Below are positions 1 to 7,429 of a DNA stretch of 14,106 bases, piece by piece. This DNA is from an archaeon. GTDB lineage: Archaea; Thermoproteota; Nitrososphaeria; Nitrososphaerales; UBA183. The stretch spans positions 1 to 14,106 of the forward strand of contig JAJYKR010000008.1 in NCBI GenBank assembly GCA_021788415.1, given 5' to 3'. Positions within the stretch are counted from its first letter, which is position 1. Each line of letters opens with the position of its first letter. The translations under genes were made by a program, and so were the position numbers. Below the pieces are notes generated by a model. The model saw only the letters and a list, made by a program, of their open reading frames with translations. It made no database searches and was not told where the DNA came from.

Positions 1-138
1 GAGTCTCCCATGATAGAAACCGGCACTGTGGAGCCTGTCCCCCACGATTGCGGCGTTGATCACGTCCGCTTTCTTCAGTCGTTTGAGGTCGTTCGCGATC
101 TGCTGGTAGTCGGCATGGTGTGTTGCCAAACAGCGCAA
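1..138 (-). CDS. possible partial protein of unknown function, runs off left edge
   Basis: On the minus strand one frame stays open from about position 350 to the left edge. Its last part, from the TTG at 138 or 129 down to position 1, reads like real protein, with the segment ADYQQIANDLKRLKKADV followed by INAAIVGDRLHSAGFYHG, which looks amphipathic-helical. The C-terminus lies outside the window. An ATG at 234 is in frame, but the residues it would add are Pro/Arg/Ser-rich and overlap the possible tnpB remnant on the other strand, so I do not trust it. I see no TATA-like box at a sensible distance. I do not recognise the family. It may be a remnant cut by the neighbouring insertion sequence, or the 3' half of a real gene. 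Confidence 0.3.
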   Translation of the reverse strand, partial: MRCLATHHADYQQIANDLKRLKKADVINAAIVGDRLHSAGFYHGRL

Positions 139-178
139 GAAGGCCCTCGGTGCTTCAGCCCCGGGATGGATCGCATCG

Positions 179-415
179 GTGCTTGAATCGGACCGCGGCC
201 TAAGGGGCGTGGAACGCCACGCAGGGCAGGGCATGCCCGAGCTCGAGCCTGCGGAGACAGGGCCTCTGCCCGTCCCGGCAACGGGGCGCGCAAGCCTGGT
301 CGAGGAAGCAGAGACTACACGCCATGAGACAGGGGCTGGAAGCCCACGGGTTCACTCGTGGGAGGATGTCACGAAGAGACTGAATCCAGAGTCCGAGTCC
401 ATAACCAATAATTAA
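179..415 (+). pseudogene. probable 3' remnant of an IS200/IS605-family tnpB (RNA-guided nuclease) gene
   Basis: The frame from about 179 to the TAA at 413-415 encodes a hydrophilic, low-complexity tail containing ETGAGSPRVHSWEDV. From memory of the family, many archaeal TnpB proteins end in a disordered tail with an (E/Q)AGSP-type motif whose codons overlap the right-end hairpin of the element, and that arrangement is seen here at 342-362. No RuvC or zinc-finger part of TnpB is present: the same frame is closed by stops upstream of 179, so the element is truncated. It ends just before the TATA-like box of the pilin operon. The call depends on motif memory and position and could be a chance open frame in GC-rich DNA. 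Confidence 0.35.
342..362 (+). repeat. perfect hairpin resembling an IS200/IS605 right-end / omega-RNA terminal stem
   Basis: CCCACG pairs with CGTGGG around an 8-nt loop (ggttcact). It is preceded by gaag and followed by aggatgtcac. Subterminal imperfect palindromes of this kind mark IS200/IS605 right ends and lie at the 3' end of the guide (omega) RNA scaffold. The stem lies within the putative tnpB tail codons. It could also be an ordinary terminator-like hairpin upstream of the pilin promoter, but no T-run follows. Confidence 0.4.
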
Positions 416-417
416 AG
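411..417 (+). promoter_or_regulatory. TATA-like box of the pilus operon
   Basis: The A/T-only core attaaa within attaaag is centred about 26 bp upstream of the TTG at 440, the distance expected when transcription starts at or very near the start codon. No Shine-Dalgarno sequence lies in front of 440. This supports a leaderless mRNA for the first pilin and the TTG start. The box abuts the end of the possible tnpB remnant. Confidence 0.5.
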
Positions 418-439
418 AGAAGGTCGCCACGAGTGCAGT

Positions 440-1045
440 TTGAGGGTATTCACCCGCAGGAGGCGTGCCATCTCAGAGCTCGTCGCGAGCGTCCTACTCA
501 TCGCCATAACCCTCATCACAGGCTTCGCCGTCTGGGGGTACGTCGACGGGCAGGCGGGGACTACAGAGCAGGCGTACGGGCAGAGCGTCGGCGCGACGGC
601 GAACTACCTCCAGGAGAAGTTCGTCGTGGTGAGCATGGACCTGAGCGCAGGCTCGGCCGCCACCGTCTGGCTCTACAACAACGGTAACGTCGGCCTCAGG
701 CTCGTCCAGGTCAGGCTCTACGACTCGGCGAAGAAGATAGACCTCCTCTACAACTACACCGTCAGTGGGTCCACGAAGACAGACTACGTCTACGACCTCC
801 TCAGCACCAGCTCCGGGGAGTGCAAGACGGCGGCCTCCACCTACGAGACCCCCCTTCTCTCGACCGTGGACGCGGGGCCAGGGACCACCCAGTCCCTCAA
901 GCTCACCATCCCTCCAGAGCCGACGGCCGGAGGATGCCCGTCATTCGGGCAGACGTTCTCTTCAGATGTCGTCTATTCGGTGGTGGTCTTGGCCGCCTAC
1001 GGGAACACGGTGACCTTCTCTCAGAACGACACGCAGTACGGGTAG
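440..1045 (+). CDS. archaeal type IV pilin / archaellin-like protein 1
   Basis: This is a 201-residue secreted pilin subunit. The N-terminus has a basic leader (RRRR at 6-9) followed by A10 and ISELVASVLLIAITLITGF, a typical class III prepilin signal. The predicted prepilin-peptidase cut is A10/I11, with Glu at position 13, and the hydrophobic helix (about 11-32) would form the filament core, as in the archaeal Pilin_N group. The rest is a beta-rich extracellular head with two cysteines (GECK near 128 and GGCP near 167) that could form a disulfide. The start is TTG at 440, placed by the signal peptide and the TATA-like box 26 bp upstream; the nearby GTG at 433 is out of frame. The stop is followed almost at once by pilin 2, and the ATPase and platform genes follow, so this is a pilus operon. 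Whether it is an adhesive pilin or an archaellin cannot be decided from sequence alone. Confidence 0.88.
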   Translation: MRVFTRRRRAISELVASVLLIAITLITGFAVWGYVDGQAGTTEQAYGQSVGATANYLQEKFVVVSMDLSAGSAATVWLYNNGNVGLRLVQVRLYDSAKKIDLLYNYTVSGSTKTDYVYDLLSTSSGECKTAASTYETPLLSTVDAGPGTTQSLKLTIPPEPTAGGCPSFGQTFSSDVVYSVVVLAAYGNTVTFSQNDTQYG

Positions 1046-1114
1046 GGTGAACCCAAGACGAGAATCCCCAGGCTAAGGAACAGGAGGAAGGGCGTCGCAG
1101 GCATCATCGCGGCA

Positions 1115-2128
1115 GTGCTCATGTTCACGATGCTGTTCACCGTGGGCGCGGGATACTTCCTATATGTGAACCAGGCCAACACGGTGTACACGAAGGCCCT
1201 CCTAGCGAGAGCAGGGGGGATCTCGAGCCAGGCCGAGGAGGCGCTCTCGCTCACCACCAAACTCACTACCGGGGGCCACATCAGCGTCTACGCGAACAAC
1301 ACGGGCGGGATAGGCGTCAACATCACTTCGCTCTACCTCCTGGGCTCGTCCGGGGCCACCCTGGAGTGCATGGGCGTGGGGCTTCCGAGCGGCTGCACCA
1401 ACGGCGCCCCCTTCCCCGTCTGGGTCAACGTGGGCGGGGGGAGCGGGGTGATCGACACGGGCTACGCCCCGGCATCAGGCGACGTGTACACGATAAAGGT
1501 GGTGACGCAGAGGGGGTCGGTATTCTCTGCGACGTATCCTGCGGCGGCCACTTCCTTGGCCGCGAGGGCGCTGTCAAGCGGGGCGATTGGAGACTTGTAT
1601 TTGCATTTCCAGTCCTACACGTACTACTCCGTGGCGTCGTGTACATCTACGCTGGATGGGAACTCGGGTTACTGCCTTGACAAAGTTGGACAAGCCTTCA
1701 CAATCCCCTCGAGCACCATGAAAGCAGGGCCGGTAGCGTTCTCAGTCGAGGTGACTAACCTCAACCAGCAGCAGCAGAACATAGTGCTAGACGCGTACAC
1801 GCTCATGCTGCAATTCTGGAGCCACAGCAACAGTTTCAGCAACGTCGCGTGGTACATACTGTCTAATCAGACTGACAGCGCAGGCCAGAACGTCATAATG
1901 GCCACGTATTCTCCACTCACGCTCAGTTACGACAAAGCGGTTACGCTTGTATTCGGCTCTTTGAATTACGGGACGTTCGCTCCATTAACACCTAACAACA
2001 TCGGGACCATACAATCAGACACGACTGCGGCAGTTTTTCTATCATCTCATGGTTGGCTTGGGATTCCGGATACTCAAACACAGAATTACGGCCAGAACTC
2101 CCCATACGTCACAACCCTCTACACATAG
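1115..2128 (+). CDS. large archaeal pilin-like protein 2 (5' end probably disrupted)
   Basis: This is a second, larger pilin-like protein with a hydrophobic N-terminal helix (VLMFTMLFTVGAGYFLYV) and a head of about 310 residues rich in Ser, Thr, Asn and Tyr with several cysteines. The first in-frame start is the GTG at 1115, which falls inside the helix. Codons upstream in the same frame (1046-1114) encode a basic leader and cleavage site, RRKG then VAGIIAAVLMFTM, exactly as expected for a class III prepilin, but contain no ATG, GTG or TTG. A GTG at 1047, one base after the pilin 1 stop, is in another frame that ends at TAA 1074-1076. One extra base between 1050 and 1073, for example in a C run, would join the two. 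The true gene is therefore probably about 1047-2128, with a sequencing indel or real frameshift. It has the size of a minor or tip pilin. The last 500 bp or so have much lower GC than the first part. Confidence 0.82.
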   Translation: MLMFTMLFTVGAGYFLYVNQANTVYTKALLARAGGISSQAEEALSLTTKLTTGGHISVYANNTGGIGVNITSLYLLGSSGATLECMGVGLPSGCTNGAPFPVWVNVGGGSGVIDTGYAPASGDVYTIKVVTQRGSVFSATYPAAATSLAARALSSGAIGDLYLHFQSYTYYSVASCTSTLDGNSGYCLDKVGQAFTIPSSTMKAGPVAFSVEVTNLNQQQQNIVLDAYTLMLQFWSHSNSFSNVAWYILSNQTDSAGQNVIMATYSPLTLSYDKAVTLVFGSLNYGTFAPLTPNNIGTIQSDTTAAVFLSSHGWLGIPDTQTQNYGQNSPYVTTLYT

Positions 2129-2137
2129 TGATCGACC

Positions 2138-3760
2138 ATGAAGCTAGGCTTTGGCGGCGGGAAGAAGCAGGAACCTGTGGAAAAGGCCCAGCAGAAGCGC
2201 AGCTTCGTCGTCCGCTTCCCTTTCACCGGCACCCCCGTCCCCGCCGGGGGGATGCTCCTCGACCGGTACCCCCTGACCAACCCCTACGCCTACGCCGCGA
2301 TAGTCGAGGACGAGAGCGGTGGGAGGAGGTACTACCTCGACGAGGTCCCGCTCACCCATGGCGAAGCGAACGTCTACAGCTACATCCTCGACAAGCTAGA
2401 GACCGAGCTCACCATCCCGCGCGCCGACGTCGACCCCAAGAAGTACTTCGCCGAACAGGCCAAGCGCATCGTCGCGAAGTACGGGATCAAGGTCGCCCCC
2501 ATCCCCTGGGCCAAGATCCTCTACTTCGCCGAGAGAGACCTCGTCGGCTTCGGCGTGCTCGACGCGATGCTGAAGGACCCCAACATCGAGGACATCTCGG
2601 TGGACGGCGTCGGAAAGCCCATCTTCGTCTACCACCGGCGTTTCGAGAGCCTTGGGACGAACATGGTGTTCACCAAGGACGCGGATCTCGACAGCCTGAT
2701 CACGCGGCTTGCCCACATGTCGGGGAAGCACATCTCCACCGCCTTCCCCATACTCCAGGGGACCCTCCCGGGACGCCACAGGCTGATGGCGACCTTCAGG
2801 CGCGAGATCTCCCCGTACGGGAGCACGTTGACCATACGCAAGTTCAGAACGGACCCTCTCACCGTCACAGACCTGCTCAACTCGCGCGTCATCGACCAGA
2901 AGATGGCCGCCTACTTCTGGCTCCTGATGGAGAACAAGGCGACCTCGCTGATCGTGGGCTCGACCGGCTCGGGCAAGACGACCCTGCTCAACGCCCTCCT
3001 CACCATGACCAGGACCAACTCCAAGATCGTCACGATAGAAGAGGTGCAGGAGGTCAACATACCCCACTTCAACTGGACCGCCCTCCTCGCCAGGGAGAAC
3101 TACGGGGCCACCGGGGACATCTCCAGCCAGGTCAACCTCTTCGACCTGGTGAAGGCGGCCATGAGGATGAGGCCGGATATCATCGTGGTGGGAGAGGTGA
3201 GAGGGGAGGAGGCGTACGTCCTCTTCCAGGCGATCTCGACCGGTCACGGGGGGATGTGCAGTCTGCACGCCGACGACGTGGAGTCCGCCATCCAGAGGCT
3301 GACCTCAAAGCCCATGGACGTCCCTCCAGCGTTCATCCCGTTCCTCGACCTCACCTTCACCGTCCGGAGGATATCCATCCCCAACCCCGGCGGCGGCTTC
3401 CGCGCCGTGAGGAGGATAGTCTCGGTCGACGAGGTCGTCAAGGCGGGTGAGTACTTCAACGCCTTCAGGTGGAACCCTGCCACCGACGCTTTCAAGCCGT
3501 CCGAGCTCAGGGGGAGCCCCAAGCTCAACCGGCTCGCGAAGGACCTGGGCATGACCCTCGCGGACGTCACGGAAGAGCTCAACAGGCGGTCCGTCGTCCT
3601 CAGGTGGCTCCAGGAGCGGGGTGTCCGCAACTTCCGCGAGGTCTCGGCGGTCCTCGAAGACTACTCCGCAAGGCCCGCGCTGGTGTTCCAGAAGGCGGCC
3701 AAGGAACTCGGGATCGCGGGGACTCCTGAGGCGGTCGCCGCGGAAGGCTTCAAGCTTTGA
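2138..3760 (+). CDS. type IV pilus / archaellum assembly ATPase (FlaI/PilB/GspE-VirB11 family)
   Basis: This is a 540-residue hexameric secretion ATPase that powers pilus assembly at the inner face of the membrane. Residues about 1-255 form the N-terminal domain typical of archaeal family members (YFLLMEN-type linker at 255-265). The RecA-like core has Walker A GSTGSGKTT (274-282, Lys280), an Asp box with TIEEVQEV (299-306), Walker B DIIVVGEVRG (347-356, catalytic Glu353) and a His box GHGGMCSLHADD (369-380). About 130 residues after the core include a helical segment (480-535) of the kind found in many archaeal homologues. All catalytic motifs look intact. The start is the ATG at 2138, 9 bp after pilin 2. 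The end overlaps the platform gene by 4 bp (ttga), which implies translational coupling. FlaI, archaeal adhesive-pilus and TadA-like ATPases cannot be separated by eye. The pilin neighbours favour a type IV pilus. Confidence 0.95.
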   Translation: MKLGFGGGKKQEPVEKAQQKRSFVVRFPFTGTPVPAGGMLLDRYPLTNPYAYAAIVEDESGGRRYYLDEVPLTHGEANVYSYILDKLETELTIPRADVDPKKYFAEQAKRIVAKYGIKVAPIPWAKILYFAERDLVGFGVLDAMLKDPNIEDISVDGVGKPIFVYHRRFESLGTNMVFTKDADLDSLITRLAHMSGKHISTAFPILQGTLPGRHRLMATFRREISPYGSTLTIRKFRTDPLTVTDLLNSRVIDQKMAAYFWLLMENKATSLIVGSTGSGKTTLLNALLTMTRTNSKIVTIEEVQEVNIPHFNWTALLARENYGATGDISSQVNLFDLVKAAMRMRPDIIVVGEVRGEEAYVLFQAISTGHGGMCSLHADDVESAIQRLTSKPMDVPPAFIPFLDLTFTVRRISIPNPGGGFRAVRRIVSVDEVVKAGEYFNAFRWNPATDAFKPSELRGSPKLNRLAKDLGMTLADVTEELNRRSVVLRWLQERGVRNFREVSAVLEDYSARPALVFQKAAKELGIAGTPEAVAAEGFKL

Positions 3761-5487
3761 AGCGCACTGGTCCGTCTGCCGCGGAGCCGAAGCCGAGCCT
3801 GGGCCCGCTGGACGTCGTCTCGGGGTTCTCGTACAAGCTGTTCGGCCGATACTCCAACGGCATAGCGGCAAACAGCCCCTGGCTCAGGGACGAGATCATG
3901 GGCTCGAACATGCGCATCACCCCCGAGGGGCTGATCTCCCTGGCGTTCTTTGGCACGGTCCTCTCCGCCCTGATATTCGCGGCCGAGATCGGCGTAGCCC
4001 TGGCGCTGGCGAACCCCTTCCTCCTGCTCATATCCGGCGCCTTCGCAGCCACCCCTCCCCTCGTCTTCCTCCTGGTCATGCGGTCCCCAAAGATAAGCCA
4101 AGGCTCCAGGTCCGCCGCCCTCGAGAACGAGCTCCCGTTCGTGGTAGGGTTCATCGTCGTCCTCGCTGGCGGAGGCATATCCCCCATCGGCTCCCTGCGA
4201 AGGATCGCCGGGATGACTGGCATCTTCCCCAACGCCGCCAAGGAGGCCAAGAGGATCCTCCTTGACATCGACGTGTTCGGCCTGGACCCCGTCACGGCCC
4301 TCGAGAAGGCCGCAGAGACCAACCCCAACAAGCCGTTCGCAGAGCTCCTGTACGGGTACACGACCATAATCAAGACCGGGGGGGACATTAGCTCCTTCCT
4401 CAACAACAAGCTCAAGGAGATCTACGAAGCGAGGTCCATCAAGGTCAAGAAGGCGTCCGAGACCATCGGAACCCTCGCCGAGGGGTACGTCACCATCACC
4501 TCGGTCCTCGGCATAAGCCTATTCGTGCTGTTCCAGTCCCAGGCCCTGATCAGCCACAGCTCGTCCGGGCTCCAGGGGATTGAAGTGTTCGGGATGGTCG
4601 GAGTCCCAGCGTTCTCCATGCTCTTCATGTACATGCTGAACGCGGTGCAGGCGAGGTACCCGTACATAGACTACAGGGCGTACAAGGCCTTCGGGCTCTC
4701 CGCCCCCGTCGGGGTCGTGCTCTTCGCCCTCCCACTCCCGTTGGACCTGTTCTTCCACACGTCTGTGGCGCTCCTGGGAGCGACGGTCGCGCCCATGGTG
4801 GTGGCGATCAGGGCTGCCAGGGAGAAGAACGCGCTCGAGAAGGCCCTCCCCGACTTCATCAGAGACATATCCGAGGGGAGGAAGATAGGGCTCTCGCCGG
4901 AGCAGACCATCCAGTCCCTCGCAGACAAGCACTACGGCCTCCTCTCCAAGCACGTCAAGAAGATGAGTTCCCAGGTCTCTTGGGGGGTCTCCACGGTCCA
5001 GGTCATCAGGACCTTCGCCGACGGGGTGAAGAGCTGGGTGACGAGAGAGGCGGGGATGCTCCTCACCGAGGTGATAGACGTCGGCGGGGGGACGGTCAAG
5101 AGCTTCTCCGACCTGGCCGACTTCACCAGGAAGATGAACGACCTCGAGGGGGAGAAGCGCTCGGCGCTCAAGCCCTACCTCTTCATCAACTACTTCGCGG
5201 CCATAATGGTCATAGTCACCACCTTCATAATGGCTTACTTCATCTCCACGCCGATCAACCTGGGCCCGACTGGGACCTCCGCAGCGTCAGCACCCGCGAT
5301 AGACAAGGGCTCCATCGACATCCTCCTCACCGTGGCGGTCTTCGAGAGCTGGTTCATCGGGATGGTGGGGGGGAAGATGGGGGAGGGGAGCGTCGCGGAC
5401 GGGTTCAAGCACGCGTTCGCCCTCGTCGTCATAGCCATAGTCGCGGTGTTCATCGCCCAGGCGGTCATGCACCTGAGCTTGCTGTAG
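3757..5487 (+). CDS. type IV pilus / archaellum membrane platform protein (FlaJ/TadC, two T2SSF domains)
   Basis: This is a 576-residue polytopic membrane protein, the partner of the upstream ATPase and the anchor for pilin polymerisation. It has hydrophobic segments at about 60-80, 86-108, 242-264, 277-297, 313-332, 333-352, 474-498, 521-540 and 551-574. Two cytoplasmic helical T2SSF modules lie at about 120-240 and 355-470. Each starts with the usual pattern of an (E/K)xxLPxF motif followed by a small-residue helix (ENELPFVVGF at 123; EKALPDFIRDIS at 361). The length and the duplicated module match FlaJ-type proteins. The TTG at 3757 overlaps the ATPase stop, so the pair is translationally coupled. 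This is the last gene of the apparent operon; a 73-bp gap with a TATA-like box follows. Confidence 0.93.
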   Translation: MKRTGPSAAEPKPSLGPLDVVSGFSYKLFGRYSNGIAANSPWLRDEIMGSNMRITPEGLISLAFFGTVLSALIFAAEIGVALALANPFLLLISGAFAATPPLVFLLVMRSPKISQGSRSAALENELPFVVGFIVVLAGGGISPIGSLRRIAGMTGIFPNAAKEAKRILLDIDVFGLDPVTALEKAAETNPNKPFAELLYGYTTIIKTGGDISSFLNNKLKEIYEARSIKVKKASETIGTLAEGYVTITSVLGISLFVLFQSQALISHSSSGLQGIEVFGMVGVPAFSMLFMYMLNAVQARYPYIDYRAYKAFGLSAPVGVVLFALPLPLDLFFHTSVALLGATVAPMVVAIRAAREKNALEKALPDFIRDISEGRKIGLSPEQTIQSLADKHYGLLSKHVKKMSSQVSWGVSTVQVIRTFADGVKSWVTREAGMLLTEVIDVGGGTVKSFSDLADFTRKMNDLEGEKRSALKPYLFINYFAAIMVIVTTFIMAYFISTPINLGPTGTSAASAPAIDKGSIDILLTVAVFESWFIGMVGGKMGEGSVADGFKHAFALVVIAIVAVFIAQAVMHLSLL

Positions 5488-5532
5488 CAGGTGACATGGA
5501 TTGCGAATTCTTACCCGGGTTCCTTGTAGCTG

Positions 5533-5540
5533 AAATATCT
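5533..5540 (+). promoter_or_regulatory. TATA-like box for the Ig-domain surface protein
   Basis: The core aaatatct lies 24-28 bp upstream of the ATG pair at 5561/5564, the archaeal TATA-to-start spacing for a leaderless message. It overlaps the alternative TTG start at 5540, which argues for the ATG. The surface protein is thus probably transcribed separately from the pilus operon. Confidence 0.45.
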
Positions 5541-5560
5541 TGAAACGTCCGAGCCACAAG

Positions 5561-7429
5561 ATGATGCGGAGCAACCCAAGCAGAACCGCCATAGCGATGC
5601 TCGTTGCGCTCTTCCTCCTTGGCATCGTGGCCAGAGGTTATGCCGCAGGCCCATCGGACACCTACGGATACCTGTCGCTCACTCCGCTCCCACCCGACCT
5701 TCCGACCAGCGCGAACGGCACGTCGTCCTTTCCGGCCCTCGTGGTGTCGGTGAACAACGCCCAGGGCAGCCCCGTAGTCTTCCCTGTGAACACCGAGGTG
5801 TACCTCTCTTCGTCTTCCGCCGTGCTGTCCGTCCAGCCTACGGTGACCGTCATGGCAGGGGAGCAGTACGCCGTGGCCAACGTCATCACCACCGAGACCC
5901 CAGGCAACAGCACCGTCACAGCGGTGGCCCCGGGCTTCCAGACCGCATCGGCGTCGTTCACCACAAGCCTCCCGAGAGGGTTCCCGACCCAGCTCAGGAT
6001 CTTCCCGCTTCCCGGCGAACTCCTCGCTGGCACGCCGACCAACGCGAACGTCGCCGTGGAGGTGCTTGACGCGGCCGGCCTCCCCGCCAGGACGACCCAG
6101 GACGCCAAGGTGCAGCTGACGTCTTCAGACACATCCGTCCTGGAGGCCACAGGCACCATTATCCCGGCGAATCAAACGATAGGATTCGGATCCGTCAGCG
6201 TCAACGGGCAGCAGAGCGGGACGGCCTTCATCACAGCCTCCGCTTCGGGCTACGTCAGCGCCACAGCCGCGGTGACGGTCGCCAGCGTCAACGACAGCCC
6301 GAACACGCTCCAGCTCGCCATCCCGCCTAATCTCCCGGCCGACGGGAAGACCTACGACGTCCTGACCGTTTCGCTCGCATACAACAACACGAGCCCGGCG
6401 GTCTCGCAGACAGGGACGTCCGTCACCCTCACCTCCTCGAGGCCCGACCTCGTGTCGATAGACGTCTCCGGACCAGTCCTCATACCCGCCGGCCAGACCT
6501 TCGTCACGGTGCCGATAACCACCTCCGCAGCTGCGGGGTCTGCGCTCATCACCGCGTCCTCTGCGAACTTCGTTTCTTCCACTGTGAAGGTGACCACCGT
6601 GAGCATCCCTCCGACGAAGCTCGGCATCTATCTCGCCGACAGCCACGCGCTCTTCTCTGCTACCGCGGATAGCTTGAGCATGGTCGTCCAGCTCCAGGAC
6701 TCCCGAGGGGTCCCTGCCGACGCCAGGACATCCCAGAACGTGATCGTGTCATTCTCCAACACCACCCTCTCAAAGGCCCTTGTCACCCTGACCATATCGA
6801 AGGGGGCGGACCTCGCGTACGCCACCGTCCCGTTGAACGGCGCGACAGAGGGGACGTTCACGGCCATCTCGAACGGTCTTTTTGCCGCTTCGACGAAGTT
6901 CTCCTCGACCCTCCTGGGAGTGACGTACGGCCTGGGGCCGATACATCAGACCATCTACCCCAACGAGACCGATGCGATCTACTACTCCTTGCAGTACCAG
7001 GGCCTCCCTCTCGCGGGGGCCTCCCTCACCTGGTCGGCGACCGGGGGGACGGTCTCCCCTGCTACATCCACGACCGGCTCGGCAGGTTCGGCGTCTGCGA
7101 CGTTCACGCCTGCTGGGCTCGGCGTCGCCCAGATCACAGTCACCGCCGAGGACCCCATCGTGGGCTCCGTCAACTCGACCACCCAGGTCTTCGTCGTGGG
7201 CCAGCCGGCGACGCCCCACCCCTCGATCCTGTCCCGCATCCTCTCCGACAAGCTCTACCTGGGCGGCATTGTCGGCGGGGCGATAGCCGCCGTGGTCGTC
7301 GCGGTCATCCTCCTCCGCAGGCGCGGAGGGGAGACCATAGAGGAGGACGGCTCCTTCGACATGGGCGCGGCCCCAGGCGAGGGGACCGCCTTCGACTCCC
7401 GGGGCGGACTCCCTGCTAGCCGATGGTGA
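5561..7429 (+). CDS. secreted, C-terminally membrane-anchored protein with five tandem Ig-like domains
   Basis: This is a 622-residue surface protein. A Sec-type signal peptide is visible: basic residues, then a hydrophobic core at about 10-24 ending GYAAG, with probable cleavage near 28-29. Five beta-rich repeats of about 103-107 residues begin near 35, 142, 248, 351 and 453. Repeats 1-4 share a pattern of (T/Q)L-x-(I/L) opening, TSS near the middle, then VTV/ITA strands, like bacterial Ig-like (BIG) domains; repeat 5 is invasin-like (SATGGTVSP). There are many N-x-S/T sites. A single membrane helix (about 565-585) is followed by RRR and an acidic cytoplasmic tail of about 35 residues. I chose the ATG at 5561 for its TATA-like spacing; a TTG at 5540 would add seven residues. 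It lies just after the pilus genes on the same strand and may be an adhesin or a cell-surface anchor for the pilus. The function is inferred. Confidence 0.85.
   Translation: MMRSNPSRTAIAMLVALFLLGIVARGYAAGPSDTYGYLSLTPLPPDLPTSANGTSSFPALVVSVNNAQGSPVVFPVNTEVYLSSSSAVLSVQPTVTVMAGEQYAVANVITTETPGNSTVTAVAPGFQTASASFTTSLPRGFPTQLRIFPLPGELLAGTPTNANVAVEVLDAAGLPARTTQDAKVQLTSSDTSVLEATGTIIPANQTIGFGSVSVNGQQSGTAFITASASGYVSATAAVTVASVNDSPNTLQLAIPPNLPADGKTYDVLTVSLAYNNTSPAVSQTGTSVTLTSSRPDLVSIDVSGPVLIPAGQTFVTVPITTSAAAGSALITASSANFVSSTVKVTTVSIPPTKLGIYLADSHALFSATADSLSMVVQLQDSRGVPADARTSQNVIVSFSNTTLSKALVTLTISKGADLAYATVPLNGATEGTFTAISNGLFAASTKFSSTLLGVTYGLGPIHQTIYPNETDAIYYSLQYQGLPLAGASLTWSATGGTVSPATSTTGSAGSASATFTPAGLGVAQITVTAEDPIVGSVNSTTQVFVVGQPATPHPSILSRILSDKLYLGGIVGGAIAAVVVAVILLRRRGGETIEEDGSFDMGAAPGEGTAFDSRGGLPASRW

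Noticed and set aside
2396..3268. 290-codon open frame on the minus strand
   Set aside because: It lies wholly antisense to the ATPase core with all its Walker motifs, and its residues are His/Gly/Asp-rich with no domain. It is a by-product of GC-third codon bias.
2053..3450. 465-codon plus-strand frame rich in Arg, Pro and His
   Set aside because: It overlaps the ATPase gene in another frame and has typical GC-rich shadow composition, with no hydrophobic core or motif.
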